From Deltaproteobacteria bacterium (GTDB lineage: Bacteria; Myxococcota_A; Polyangia; GCA-2747355), in contig JACKDQ010000002.1 in the NCBI GenBank assembly GCA_020633415.1, forward strand, positions 744,001 through 808,000: a stretch of DNA of 64,000 nt. Reading direction: 5' to 3'. Under the pieces are notes generated by a model. It did not search any database and had not been told where the DNA came from. It was given only the letters and a program-made list of their open reading frames with translations. Below, piece by piece: positions 8,300 to 16,062 of the stretch; within the stretch, counting starts at the first letter, position 1; every line of letters begins with the position of its first letter. The position numbers and the translations under genes are program-made.

Positions 8300-9475
8300 A
8301 TGACAACAAGACGAAGCCTGATCGCTGGTTTGCTCTGCGTATGGAGTGCATGTGGCAGCGCCACCACCGCGATCGTTAACGACGCCCAGCCCGGCGGTGT
8401 GATCGAGATCGTCGACGGCGCCTTGCGGGTCAAAGATCTATCCGTCGATAGCTCAGTGGCAACGCGCGATCTCACGACAGCACCTGACAGCCAAGGGGCA
8501 GACGACGCGGGCAGCCTGGCGAACACATGCGGCAACGGACTACTCGACCGCGGCGAATCTTGCGACACCGCGATTAGCGCTGGCAAAGGAGCCTGCCCCA
8601 AGGGCTGTACAAAGGGGAAGTGCGCAAGCGAAGCAAAGCTGCTGAACGCCGGCACCTGCCAGGCGCGCTGCGTCGAGACGAAGATCACCCAGTGCAAGAA
8701 CAACGATGGCTGCTGCCCGACGGGTTGTTCATCACAAAACGACAGCGACTGCGCCTCGAGCAGCGGCACCTGTGGCAACGGCGTGCTCGATCCGGGCGAA
8801 CGCTGCGACATCGCGATCAATACCAACAAACTAGCCGGTTTTTGTTCGCCGTGTCGGGCGAGCGCGTCCTGCATGAAGGCGCGCACGATCGATCCCGGCA
8901 CCTGCCAGCAACGCTGCGAAGAGGATCCGATCACCAGCTGCAGCAACGACGACGGCTGTTGCCCTGCAGGATGCAACGCCACCAACGACAACGACTGCTG
9001 CAGCGGTTGTCGCAGTCCGCTCAACGGCGGTGGCTATACCTGCGAAGCGGGCAACCAAACGTCGGCCTGCGGCCTAGGCGGCGGCGACTGCAAGACCTGC
9101 ACAACAACGGCGGTCTGCAAACAGGCGGCTTGTAGCAACGGTCAATGCGGCGAACAAACGGCGGCCAATGGAACCAGCTGCACCACAAACAACAAGGGCG
9201 GTCGCTGCCAGGGCGGACAATGCTGCACGGGCTGTCTGACCGGCAACTATCAATGCCTGGCGGGCTTGTCCAAAACGCAGTGCGGCAAGCAAGGGCAGAC
9301 CTGCGTGGAATGCAAACGAAAGAACGAGTGCTACGTGCCGGCTTGCGTGGGCGGCACCTGCGACCAGATCTATCTCGGCGAAGGCGCGACCTGCAAAGGA
9401 TTCCCCAACTTCAGCATCTGCGTGTTCGGTAAATGTTGCCGCAAGCCGCCGGGTCTGCCACCGATCTGCACATAG
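8300..9475 (+). CDS. Cys-rich lipoprotein with duplicated myxobacterial disulfide repeats
   Basis: The protein is 391 residues; ATG 8300 is preceded by GGGGGAG. The signal peptide ends in lipobox WSAC (Cys at about residue 18), followed by an acidic tether. Two long repeats follow. Each begins CGNGxLDxGExCDxAI and ends with DDGCCPxGC...NDxDC; copy 1 is about residues 75-152 and copy 2 about 158-235. This is the Myxococcus Cys-rich (disulfide) repeat type. A second repeat pair (CCSGC.../CCTGC..., each ending in CxxC blocks) fills the C-terminal half. With around 60 cysteines the protein must fold through disulfides in the oxidising envelope or outside the cell. Ligand and role are unknown. Confidence 0.9.
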   Translation: MTTRRSLIAGLLCVWSACGSATTAIVNDAQPGGVIEIVDGALRVKDLSVDSSVATRDLTTAPDSQGADDAGSLANTCGNGLLDRGESCDTAISAGKGACPKGCTKGKCASEAKLLNAGTCQARCVETKITQCKNNDGCCPTGCSSQNDSDCASSSGTCGNGVLDPGERCDIAINTNKLAGFCSPCRASASCMKARTIDPGTCQQRCEEDPITSCSNDDGCCPAGCNATNDNDCCSGCRSPLNGGGYTCEAGNQTSACGLGGGDCKTCTTTAVCKQAACSNGQCGEQTAANGTSCTTNNKGGRCQGGQCCTGCLTGNYQCLAGLSKTQCGKQGQTCVECKRKNECYVPACVGGTCDQIYLGEGATCKGFPNFSICVFGKCCRKPPGLPPICT

Positions 9476-9608
9476 TCGGCGAAAGCGCGATATTGAAGCG
9501 GCTGGGATCGCTCAGCCTCGGTAGGATCGCCACGCGATCGATCGTATCCCCAGCGCGAGGCGCCGGCCGCACGCAAGTCTGCTTCGGCGAGCGGCTAGGC
9601 CGCGACAG

Positions 9609-10331
9609 CTACAGCTGCTCAAACAAATGCTCGAGCACGCCGCGAAACGGTCCGGCAAGCTGCTTCAGCTCGGGCAGAGCTTCGCGCATTTTCGCCGTCG
9701 GCTGGCCGGCGTAGCGCACCACACCCTGACGATCGACAACGATGCGAAACGTCTGCTCGGCCTTGATATCGAGGATCGTCGCATGGTGTTCAGAGTAGTC
9801 GGCCTGGCGATCACGATCCGGATAAACAACGTTCTTGCGCGTGTAGTCGACGAACACCGCCCACTGCCGATTGGGCCCGAGCATATAGTCGGCAACGCCC
9901 TTGGCGACAAAGAACTCCTCGAGCAACCCGCCATCTTCGAGCTTCGTGTAGGTCCGCTCCATCTGGCGGCCGCTCAGGTCGCGCTCGATCACCTGCGTTG
10001 GCGGATTGATAAACGGACTGGCTTTGCGCGCGCTCGCACCGCCATTTTGATCGCTGCTCAGTCTGACCGTCAACACCGTGCGGCAAACCAACCCGCGCTC
10101 ACGCAGGCGACGGTCGGCGAAGGATTCAGCGAGTGGCGTAACGCGATAGTGGTCGTATTTGGCCTTGCGCGCCAACACGCGCTGGCGGTCCGGCTTGAGC
10201 ACCGGGTTGGCCTGCGCAATAGCCGGTCCGCCAATCGCACAGCCAATGCCGAGGAGCGCGACGACACGGCCCAACAGACGACGACCGTCGCCACGAGGCG
10301 CTTGCTGATGGGTGCGATCGCGACTGATCAT
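9609..10331 (-). CDS. Secreted protein of unknown function
   Basis: The 240-residue protein starts at ATG 10331. A twin-Arg-like basic N-terminus (GDGRRLLGRVVALLG) leads into a hydrophobic core and an Ala-X-Ala site (AIAQA, about residue 40), so it is exported, probably by Sec; the RR context is too loose to claim Tat. The mature part is charged and has few aromatic residues. Its C-terminal segment (FRIVVDRQGVVRYAGQP) resembles the late beta-hairpin of thioredoxin-fold proteins, but there is no CxxC. No family recognised. The opposite strand also has a long open frame, but only this one has a signal peptide and protein-like composition. Confidence 0.68.
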   Translation of the reverse strand: MISRDRTHQQAPRGDGRRLLGRVVALLGIGCAIGGPAIAQANPVLKPDRQRVLARKAKYDHYRVTPLAESFADRRLRERGLVCRTVLTVRLSSDQNGGASARKASPFINPPTQVIERDLSGRQMERTYTKLEDGGLLEEFFVAKGVADYMLGPNRQWAVFVDYTRKNVVYPDRDRQADYSEHHATILDIKAEQTFRIVVDRQGVVRYAGQPTAKMREALPELKQLAGPFRGVLEHLFEQL

Positions 10332-10552
10332 TCGGTCTACAGCTTCCGGCACTGTTGAAGCAGGCTTTGTGCCAGCGGCTCGGTCGCAAAATCTCACACT
10401 TTTCCGGGAGTTGAATCGTGCGACCTGTCCGAACTTCGCGCGAGCGGTGGTCAGCAGCGTTGCCTGCCTTGATCGATTGGGCCATCGTCAGTGCAGCAGC
10501 CCATGATCTGCTGCCGTTGAAGGTGACGCGGCGCGCGATAGATCACCGCCCG

Positions 10553-10581
10553 TCGACAAGCGAGGTCGGACTCGCTACGAT
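10553..10581 (+). promoter_or_regulatory. Sigma-70-like promoter close to the start at 10591
   Basis: TCGACA (10553-10558), 17 bases, TACGAT (10576-10581). The -10 box ends nine bases before the GTG at 10591 and there is no Shine-Dalgarno, so transcription would start at or next to the start codon. The same arrangement is seen upstream of several other genes in this window. Confidence 0.55.
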
Positions 10582-10590
10582 GCCGGCGAC

Positions 10591-11781
10591 GTGCTCAGAC
10601 GCGCCCTAGCCTTCCACCTGCTGTTGCTGCTGGCCGCGCCCGTGGCCGAGGCGGTAACCGCACCGCAGACGGTGGCGATCAAGCTGGTCAGCCGCGGTAA
10701 GCGGACCTTTCGCATTCACGGCCTGCTTTCACTGCAGCGTAAATTGGTACTGCGGCTGGTGCAGGCTGGCTACGCGGTGGTCGGGCCGCAAAAGCCTCAT
10801 CTGATTCGTCTGACGATCGCCGCCCGGGGGCGTCGCTTGACGCTGACCGCCGAGGCCAAAGGCAAGCAGCGTCGACGCAGCCTGCGACGAGGGCGGGCCC
10901 GCGAAAGCAGCTACCACCTCGAAGTGGTGCACAAGGCGGTGCTGCTCGTTCGTCGATTGGTCAGCGAACTTCCGCCCGCCCCCCAAGCGGTCGAGCCAAC
11001 GCCGACATCGCCACCGACGAGCAGTGCACCACCACCACCGAGAGCCGAACCCAGCGATGACCCGCTGGCCGGCACGGTGCCGGTGATCGATCAACCCCTA
11101 CCCGAAGATCGATTGCCCGAGACGCCCAGCGCGCAACCGACGGCCCCAGCCAAACCGCCTGCAGCGACAAAACATCGCCAGCCAGCCACGGCACCGCGCG
11201 CCGCGATCACGCAGCACGCCCCCGCGAGAGCCGAGCCCGAGCCCGAACCCGAGCCCGAGCCCAGGCAACCAACGATTCGCCTGCCCCTCTGGACACGCAC
11301 CCGCGCATTTTCGCTGGCCGCTGGGGTGGAGACGCTCTATCGCTTGCATGGCGTCGACCCGCAATTTGCCTTAACCGCCCGTTACGGAACGATAAATTCT
11401 GGCTTTGCCCTACGTGCCGCGGTCGACCTTGTCCCCTCGATCACCGCGACGCTGATGGTTTTCGAGTGGACTGCCGGGCTGGGCATCTCTTGGCGACTGC
11501 AGCTCAACGAGGCGCTACATCTCGAAATCGCCGCTGTCGCCGGATTTCTTCATCATTACTACACACTAGACGCGATACCCGACCGCGGCTCGCGCTTTGG
11601 CTTCGCCGGATCGCTGCCGCTTGAGCTGGCCTACCGCTTCAATCAACGCCTGGCGCTGCAGCTGCGGCTAACCTTAGGACTTTCGGACAAAAGTCGTGTG
11701 CACTGGCTCGATAACAACCTGATCTGGCAGCGTTCTTGGGCAAAGCTGGCCGGCGGGCTGCATTTGATCGTAAGACTCTAG
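10591..11781 (+). CDS. Envelope protein: signal peptide, Pro-rich linker and barrel-like C-terminus
   Basis: The protein is 396 residues. It has a signal peptide (AFHLLLLLAAPVAEA, cleavage at about residue 21), a small basic alpha/beta domain (about 22-130, with RGRRLTLTAEAKGKQRRRS), a long Pro/Ala/Glu linker (about 130-230) with five Glu-Pro repeats, and about 160 residues of amphipathic strands (FALRAAVDLVPSITATLMVFEW, LALQLRLTLGLSDKS) ending in a hydrophobic residue plus RL, like outer-membrane barrels. The linker could cross the periplasm. It lies 66 bases upstream of an ECF sigma gene and is the counterpart of the partial gene at 3-614. Role as sensor or target of the ECF system is inferred from the repeated order. 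Confidence 0.78.
   Translation: MLRRALAFHLLLLLAAPVAEAVTAPQTVAIKLVSRGKRTFRIHGLLSLQRKLVLRLVQAGYAVVGPQKPHLIRLTIAARGRRLTLTAEAKGKQRRRSLRRGRARESSYHLEVVHKAVLLVRRLVSELPPAPQAVEPTPTSPPTSSAPPPPRAEPSDDPLAGTVPVIDQPLPEDRLPETPSAQPTAPAKPPAATKHRQPATAPRAAITQHAPARAEPEPEPEPEPRQPTIRLPLWTRTRAFSLAAGVETLYRLHGVDPQFALTARYGTINSGFALRAAVDLVPSITATLMVFEWTAGLGISWRLQLNEALHLEIAAVAGFLHHYYTLDAIPDRGSRFGFAGSLPLELAYRFNQRLALQLRLTLGLSDKSRVHWLDNNLIWQRSWAKLAGGLHLIVRL
11233..11262 (+). repeat. Five (Glu-Pro) codon repeats
   Basis: Five GAG/GAA-CCC units encode (EP)5 in the linker of the barrel-like protein. Such Pro-rich rods are typical periplasm-spanning spacers, as in TonB; length variation between strains would be expected. Confidence 0.85.
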
Positions 11782-11847
11782 CGACGAAAACGCGGTTCGG
11801 CCGGCGAGGATTAGGAAAGATCGACCCGACCGAGGCGTGGAACCCGT

Positions 11848-12420
11848 GTGTCGATATCGTTGACCACCGACCATCACATACCGGTCGTCGCGCTGCCGAC
11901 GACCCGCGATGCCGCGGCGCTCGGTGATACGCTTTACCGCTATCATCGTCAGCGCGTCTACGGCATCTGCCTGCGCCTAAGCGGCGGCGATGTCGCCTGG
12001 GCCGAAGACGCGATGCAGGATGTTTTCGTCAAACTGCTCAACAAGGTCTCCGAGCTCGAGCAGCACGACGATCTCGGCGGTTGGATCTATCGCGTCACGG
12101 TCAACACCTGTTTGAGCAAGCTGCGCCGGCAGAGTTCGTTTAGGCGCAAAGTGGCGTTGATCCTCGCTCACGATCGCCAAATCGATCACCGCACGCCCGA
12201 GCATCAAGTTCAGCTGCAGCACGACCTGACCGCAGCGTTGACCGAGCTCAAAGCGCTGCCCGCCAAAGAGCGTGTGGTGTTTTGCATGAAGCATCTCGAC
12301 GGTCTGCCGCAGGTCGAGATCGCCAACACGCTATCGCTCTCCGAAGGCTACGTTTCAAAACTGCTCACGCGTGCCGAGCAGAAACTACGTGAGCGCGGCT
12401 GGGAGGTCAGCAATGTCTGA
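11848..12420 (+). CDS. ECF-type RNA polymerase sigma factor
   Basis: The protein is 190 residues. Region 2 spans about residues 28-95 (LYRYHRQRVYGICLRLSGG, AEDAMQDVFVKLLNKVSEL, WIYRVTVNTCLSKLRR). Region 4 spans about 130-180 (LPAKERVVFCMKHLDGLPQVEIANTL, then SEGYVSKLLTRAEQKL). GTG 11848 is used as start. The last codons overlap the FecR gene by eight bases. It is the second ECF factor in the window; together with 721-1248 it marks two modules of the same gene order. The two proteins differ clearly in sequence, so the duplication is old or the modules were assembled separately. Autoregulation of the upstream barrel gene is plausible but not shown. Confidence 0.94.
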   Translation: MSISLTTDHHIPVVALPTTRDAAALGDTLYRYHRQRVYGICLRLSGGDVAWAEDAMQDVFVKLLNKVSELEQHDDLGGWIYRVTVNTCLSKLRRQSSFRRKVALILAHDRQIDHRTPEHQVQLQHDLTAALTELKALPAKERVVFCMKHLDGLPQVEIANTLSLSEGYVSKLLTRAEQKLRERGWEVSNV

Positions 12421-13429
12421 ACCGCAAAGCCGAGACATCGTCAAGCTGCTCCGACAAGCGGACTTGAAACTCCATCAGCATCCACTTCGCCCGCCCAGCG
12501 AAGCACGACTCCGGCAATTGGTCTACGGCGGTGAAGCCCAACCCAAGCGCGGATTTCAGGGGCTATGGCTGGCGGCCGCCTGTGGAACATGTGCGGCGAT
12601 CAGCGCATTGGTTTGGATCAACGGGCAACGCCACGCAGCGCCACCCAGTCAGCGAGCCGTCCAGCTGATCGCGAGCAGCAGACAAGGCGCGCCCGAAGTA
12701 CGTATCGCCGGATTCGCCGTGCTCGAAGGAAAGCCGGAGCAAACGCTCGATCGGCAACTCCGCTGTCCGAACGGTTCTTGCCGCCTAACGATGCGCAAAG
12801 GCCAAGCCTCGCTGAAGATGGCGCGATCGGCGCGCATCCTGCGACGGGATCGTGACGTGGCGATCATCGCCGGCCGCGTCGAGTGCACGCTAAAGAAGGA
12901 TGCTGGCCGCAAAGACCCGTGGCACGTCTACGTTTCGCACGGCCAGATCAAGGTCACCGGCACGCGTTTTACCGTCGTGCAAGGGCAGGCCAGCGGCAGC
13001 GTCACGTTGCATCGCGGCCAAATCAGTTATCTGGACAAGGGGGGCCAGACCATCGTGCTCAGCGCTGGTCAGACACTGCGTTGGCCACTATCGGACGAAC
13101 GTCTGGCGCAAGCGAGCCACCCGTCCTCCCATCGCTCGACGGGTCGACTGGGCGCCCGCGCCACCGAGGCACTGCTGTTGCGCGTTGAGCAACTGCGCAG
13201 TCAGGGCCGCTATCAGAGCGCGGTTCGCCAGCTCCGCGCAGCGCTGCCACACGTACAACACAAAGTCACCCGCGAGCGCCTCCACTATGAGGTTGGCACC
13301 TTGCTCTCGATGCATATGCACGACCGACGCGCGGCCTGCCAACACTGGAACAAACACCTCGCTCAGTTTGGCAAACGTCGCTATGGCGCCGAAATCGGCA
13401 AACTGCGGCGCGAACTGCGTTGCCGATGA
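12413..13429 (+). CDS. FecR-domain anti-sigma/regulatory membrane protein with TPR-like tail
   Basis: The 338-residue protein starts at ATG 12413, with GGGAGG upstream inside the sigma gene. The N-terminal cytoplasmic helix region (about 45 residues) is followed by one membrane segment (LWLAAACGTCAAISALVWI, about residues 48-66). A FecR domain covers about 95-225 (GQASLKMARSARILRRDRDVAIIAGRV, SHGQIKVTGTRFTVVQG, GSVTLHRGQISYL, LSAGQTLRWPL). The C-terminal 90 residues are helical and TPR-like (RVEQLRSQGRYQSAVRQLRAAL). FecR proteins pass envelope signals to an ECF sigma factor, so this is the likely partner of 11848-12420. The TPR-like extension is unusual for FecR and is shared in plan with the protein at 1245. 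Confidence 0.88.
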   Translation: MSEPQSRDIVKLLRQADLKLHQHPLRPPSEARLRQLVYGGEAQPKRGFQGLWLAAACGTCAAISALVWINGQRHAAPPSQRAVQLIASSRQGAPEVRIAGFAVLEGKPEQTLDRQLRCPNGSCRLTMRKGQASLKMARSARILRRDRDVAIIAGRVECTLKKDAGRKDPWHVYVSHGQIKVTGTRFTVVQGQASGSVTLHRGQISYLDKGGQTIVLSAGQTLRWPLSDERLAQASHPSSHRSTGRLGARATEALLLRVEQLRSQGRYQSAVRQLRAALPHVQHKVTRERLHYEVGTLLSMHMHDRRAACQHWNKHLAQFGKRRYGAEIGKLRRELRCR

Positions 13430-14136
13430 GCATCCAATGCCAGGCGCGCGCTTCGATCGCGTCGCTAGCGATCCTCTTGCCTTCGCTTTATTGCCTGAGC
13501 GCCTGCGGCAGCGACGAAATCCGACACGGCTCGCAGCCTGGCCAGAGCACGACCGGCAAATGCACCAGCGGTAGCATCTGCTTGACGCTCCACTACGCAG
13601 AGGCCGAGCCACCTGCGACGGCGCGGGTGATCGTTCTGGCCGCGGCCCCGAGTTCCGCGCTGCCCCCCAACGCTGTCGAACGGGTGGTCTTCGACACCGC
13701 GCTCGGCGGGCGCCAAGCCATCGAGATCCCGCTTCGTGCGCTGCAACCGCCCAGCGACCAGCAGCTCTCCTGCCGCTGCGAATCGCTTGCGACCTGCGCC
13801 TGCGCGGAGCAACCGCGCGTCGCCTACGGCACGGTGCTATTGGTCAACGATCCCAACGCTGACGGAAAGTTCACCACCGATGAGTGGATCGATCGGACCA
13901 GCGAGGTCTTGATCGGCTTTGGCTACTTGCTGCTCGCCTACAGCACACAGGCAACGTCTCAGCCAGTAGCGATCGAAGTCAATGGCTATCGCCTGTTCGA
14001 AACACTGCCGGCGGGCTGGTCGGCCCTCGATATCTACGGCACCCAACTACCGGAAAACAGCCGCGCCGATCGGATGTCCTTCGAGATTGTCGCTTGCGTC
14101 TTTTCCGCCCTTTGCGAGCCTCCCCTGTCCAACTAG
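13426..14136 (+). CDS. Lipoprotein with an EF-hand-like loop, function unknown
   Basis: The 236-residue protein has an ATG at 13426 overlapping the TGA of the FecR gene (ATGA), so the two are coupled. The signal peptide ends in lipobox CLSAC (Cys at about residue 27). A small Cys cluster (LSCRCESLATCACAEQ) lies mid-protein, followed by a canonical calcium-loop sequence DPNADGKFTTDEW with ligands at positions 1, 3, 5 and 12. The remainder is beta-rich. It closes the second ECF module, in the same place as the Cys-rich lipoprotein at 2043 in the first. Calcium binding is a motif-based inference. No family recognised. Confidence 0.82.
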   Translation: MSIQCQARASIASLAILLPSLYCLSACGSDEIRHGSQPGQSTTGKCTSGSICLTLHYAEAEPPATARVIVLAAAPSSALPPNAVERVVFDTALGGRQAIEIPLRALQPPSDQQLSCRCESLATCACAEQPRVAYGTVLLVNDPNADGKFTTDEWIDRTSEVLIGFGYLLLAYSTQATSQPVAIEVNGYRLFETLPAGWSALDIYGTQLPENSRADRMSFEIVACVFSALCEPPLSN

Positions 14137-14218
14137 CGAATTTATTCGCGCCAGCATGCGTCCGATCACGGCGGGTCCGGCTGCCGTCAGGCCAGCCGCA
14201 AAAAGCACACCGCCAGGC

Positions 14219-14246
14219 TTGCGGTTCTGGACCAGCCGGATAAGGT
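14219..14246 (+). promoter_or_regulatory. Weak promoter candidate for lolA
   Basis: TTGCGG, 16 bases, TAAGGT, ending 30 bases before the lolA ATG. Hexamers match the sigma-70 consensus only partly, so this is tentative. Confidence 0.28.
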
Positions 14247-14276
14247 ACCCAGACGGTGCCGCCGATGGAGAACTCG

Positions 14277-14939
14277 ATGCGTCTATTCCTTTTGTCCCTA
14301 GGCTTGCTGATCGCAACGCCGCTCTTTGCGAAAGAGACAACGACACCCGAACAAGCGCTCGGACGGATGCAGGCGTTCTACGCAGCAACCCGCGACCTCA
14401 AGGGTAAGTTCAAGCAGGTTTACATCGACACGATCTACAACCGGCGACGGACGAGCTATGGTTACCTCTACGTCAAAAAGCCGGGCATGATGCGCTGGAA
14501 CTACGTCAGCCCCGAACCCAAGCAATTTATCGCCGACGGAAAGCGTCTCTGGGTCTACGAGCCCCAAGACAACCAGGCCTTCAAGAACCCACTGACCACC
14601 GCCAACCTGTCCACCGGCCTGACCTTCTTGCTGGGCAGCGGCAACTTGAAGCGAGAATTTCAGGCCGAATTTGTCAGCGATCCGGCCGACAAGCTCGGCA
14701 ACGCCGGCGACCTACTGCTCAAGCTCACGCCACGCGAGCCAACCGCCCAATACCGCTATCTGCTGTTCGCTGTCGACGCCAACGACTTTTCCGTGCGCGA
14801 ATCGATGGTCGTCAGCCGACACAGCCGGAACCTGCTGGTCTTCGATAAGCTGGTGCGCAACAGCAAACTGAGCAAAAAGCGCTTCGCCTTTGCCCCGCCC
14901 GCCGGCACGCGCGTGATCGACGGCGCCAAGCCGCGCTAG
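14277..14939 (+). CDS. lolA: Outer-membrane lipoprotein carrier protein LolA
   Basis: The 220-residue periplasmic chaperone carries lipoproteins from LolCDE in the inner membrane to LolB or the outer membrane. ATG 14277 has GGAG six bases upstream, and earlier in-frame GTG/ATG codons are less likely. The signal peptide (FLLSLGLLIATPLFAKE) is cleaved at about residue 17. The mature part follows the LolA pattern: an N-terminal helix (ALGRMQAFYAATRDLKGKFKQVY), the strand region YLYVKKPGMMRWNYVSPEPKQ, then DGKRLWVYEPQDNQAF, and KLTPREPTAQYRYLLFAVD near the C-terminus. Size is as expected. It follows a lipoprotein gene, in a window unusually rich in lipoproteins that would be its cargo. Confidence 0.93.
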   Translation: MRLFLLSLGLLIATPLFAKETTTPEQALGRMQAFYAATRDLKGKFKQVYIDTIYNRRRTSYGYLYVKKPGMMRWNYVSPEPKQFIADGKRLWVYEPQDNQAFKNPLTTANLSTGLTFLLGSGNLKREFQAEFVSDPADKLGNAGDLLLKLTPREPTAQYRYLLFAVDANDFSVRESMVVSRHSRNLLVFDKLVRNSKLSKKRFAFAPPAGTRVIDGAKPR

Positions 14940-14977
14940 CGTCTTGAATCTCCACAGCCACCGACAAAAAAGTCTGC

Positions 14978-15006
14978 TCGACCCTCGCCGATAGCGACGG
15001 TACGCT
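14978..15006 (+). promoter_or_regulatory. Promoter candidate close to the start at 15016
   Basis: TCGACC, 17 bases, TACGCT (15001-15006). The -10 box ends nine bases before ATG 15016, which has no Shine-Dalgarno. Same spacing as at 10591. Confidence 0.42.
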
Positions 15007-15015
15007 AGCGGTCTG

Positions 15016-16062
15016 ATGACACACCAAGCGATCGCACGGCAGCTGCAACTCTTGATCGCCGTCGCAGATGACCTGCCAACCTACCTCGCGCCGTATCGCG
15101 CCTTGCGCGCGCGCAAGCAAGCCAAGCTCGCCGCCGGCGTCGGCGCCGCAGCTTCGGCAGTGGTTGGCGGCGCGCTGTGGATGGCCAATATCGGCGTCTG
15201 GGCCAGCCTCGGCACAGCACTCGGTCTGACAGCGATCCCGCTTTGGGTCGGAGGTCGACTGCTGCTCGGCGGCACCGCAAAATCTCCTGCTCCCGCTCAA
15301 GCCAACGATCAGCAACTCAAGCAGGTTGCGCTAACCCTGGTCTGCTTTCAGATGATCGCCGAGGCCGACGGCAACATTTCAGACGAAGAGCGCCTATTGC
15401 TGCGGGCGGCGACGCTGCAATTCCCGCTGCGCGATGCCGACCGGCGCAGGCTCGAGCAGATCGACACCCAGACAGCTTTTGCTGACGCCGAATCACTCAG
15501 CCCGTTGGTGCGACAGCAGGTGCTGCTCGGCTGCTGGATGTTGGCCGAGGCCGACGGCGTGACCGAAGAGGAAGAGCTGCAGTTCGCCGAGCTGGTCGCC
15601 AAACTCGGCGACGGCGCGCAAGTCGCACAGCTCAAGGCCGAAAGCCGTGAGCTGCAAGCGCTCAACAACGAGCTGGTCACAGCGATGTTTCGTGTCTGCC
15701 AACAGGTCTTGCAGCCCGCCCTCGGAGCGGCCGACGCCAACGCTTTTTTGGAAAGTCTGGCGTCGATCGCTGCGACGCCTGCGGTGCGCCGTGGCTTGCG
15801 CAATAACCTGAGCGGCGGATTTTCCGCCGGCGGGGTGATCCAAGCGATCGAGCGCCATCCCGAACGCGCGCGGCTCGTCGCCCAAGGGCAGAATGCCGTA
15901 CGCGCGGTCTACCTCGAGCCAAGCGAGCAGAGCGCCGCCAATGGCCGATTGTTGGCGCTGACCGACGGATCGACGCTGTCGCGGGCAGAGGCCAAACGGA
16001 TCTGCAGCGACGTCGACCAGCTCTTCGATGACCTAGCAGCGACACCCAGCGAGGCCGAATAG
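15016..16062 (+). CDS. TerB-like (tellurite-resistance-type) domain membrane protein
   Basis: The protein is 348 residues. Two hydrophobic segments (about 38-54 and 56-78) form a hairpin in the membrane. Residues about 100-215 are helical with two copies of the TerB-type acidic signature: MIAEADGNISDEERLLL and WMLAEADGVTEEEELQFAEL. In TerB-like proteins such acidic pairs lie in a helical bundle that may bind metal. The C-terminal 120 residues are helical and unassigned. The stop codon directly abuts the ATG of the YkgJ-type gene (TAG-ATG), so the two are co-translated. Function in this organism is unknown; tellurite resistance should not be assumed from the family name. Confidence 0.78.
   Translation: MTHQAIARQLQLLIAVADDLPTYLAPYRALRARKQAKLAAGVGAAASAVVGGALWMANIGVWASLGTALGLTAIPLWVGGRLLLGGTAKSPAPAQANDQQLKQVALTLVCFQMIAEADGNISDEERLLLRAATLQFPLRDADRRRLEQIDTQTAFADAESLSPLVRQQVLLGCWMLAEADGVTEEEELQFAELVAKLGDGAQVAQLKAESRELQALNNELVTAMFRVCQQVLQPALGAADANAFLESLASIAATPAVRRGLRNNLSGGFSAGGVIQAIERHPERARLVAQGQNAVRAVYLEPSEQSAANGRLLALTDGSTLSRAEAKRICSDVDQLFDDLAATPSEAE

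Noticed and set aside
7837..9024. 395-codon minus frame opposite the Cys-rich lipoprotein
   Set aside because: Covers a clear Cys-repeat lipoprotein with Shine-Dalgarno on the other strand; Ser/Leu/Pro-rich shadow.
9627..10358. 243-codon + strand frame opposite the secreted protein at 9609-10331
   Set aside because: Only the minus-strand frame has a signal peptide; the plus frame has no start signal and a shadow-like composition.
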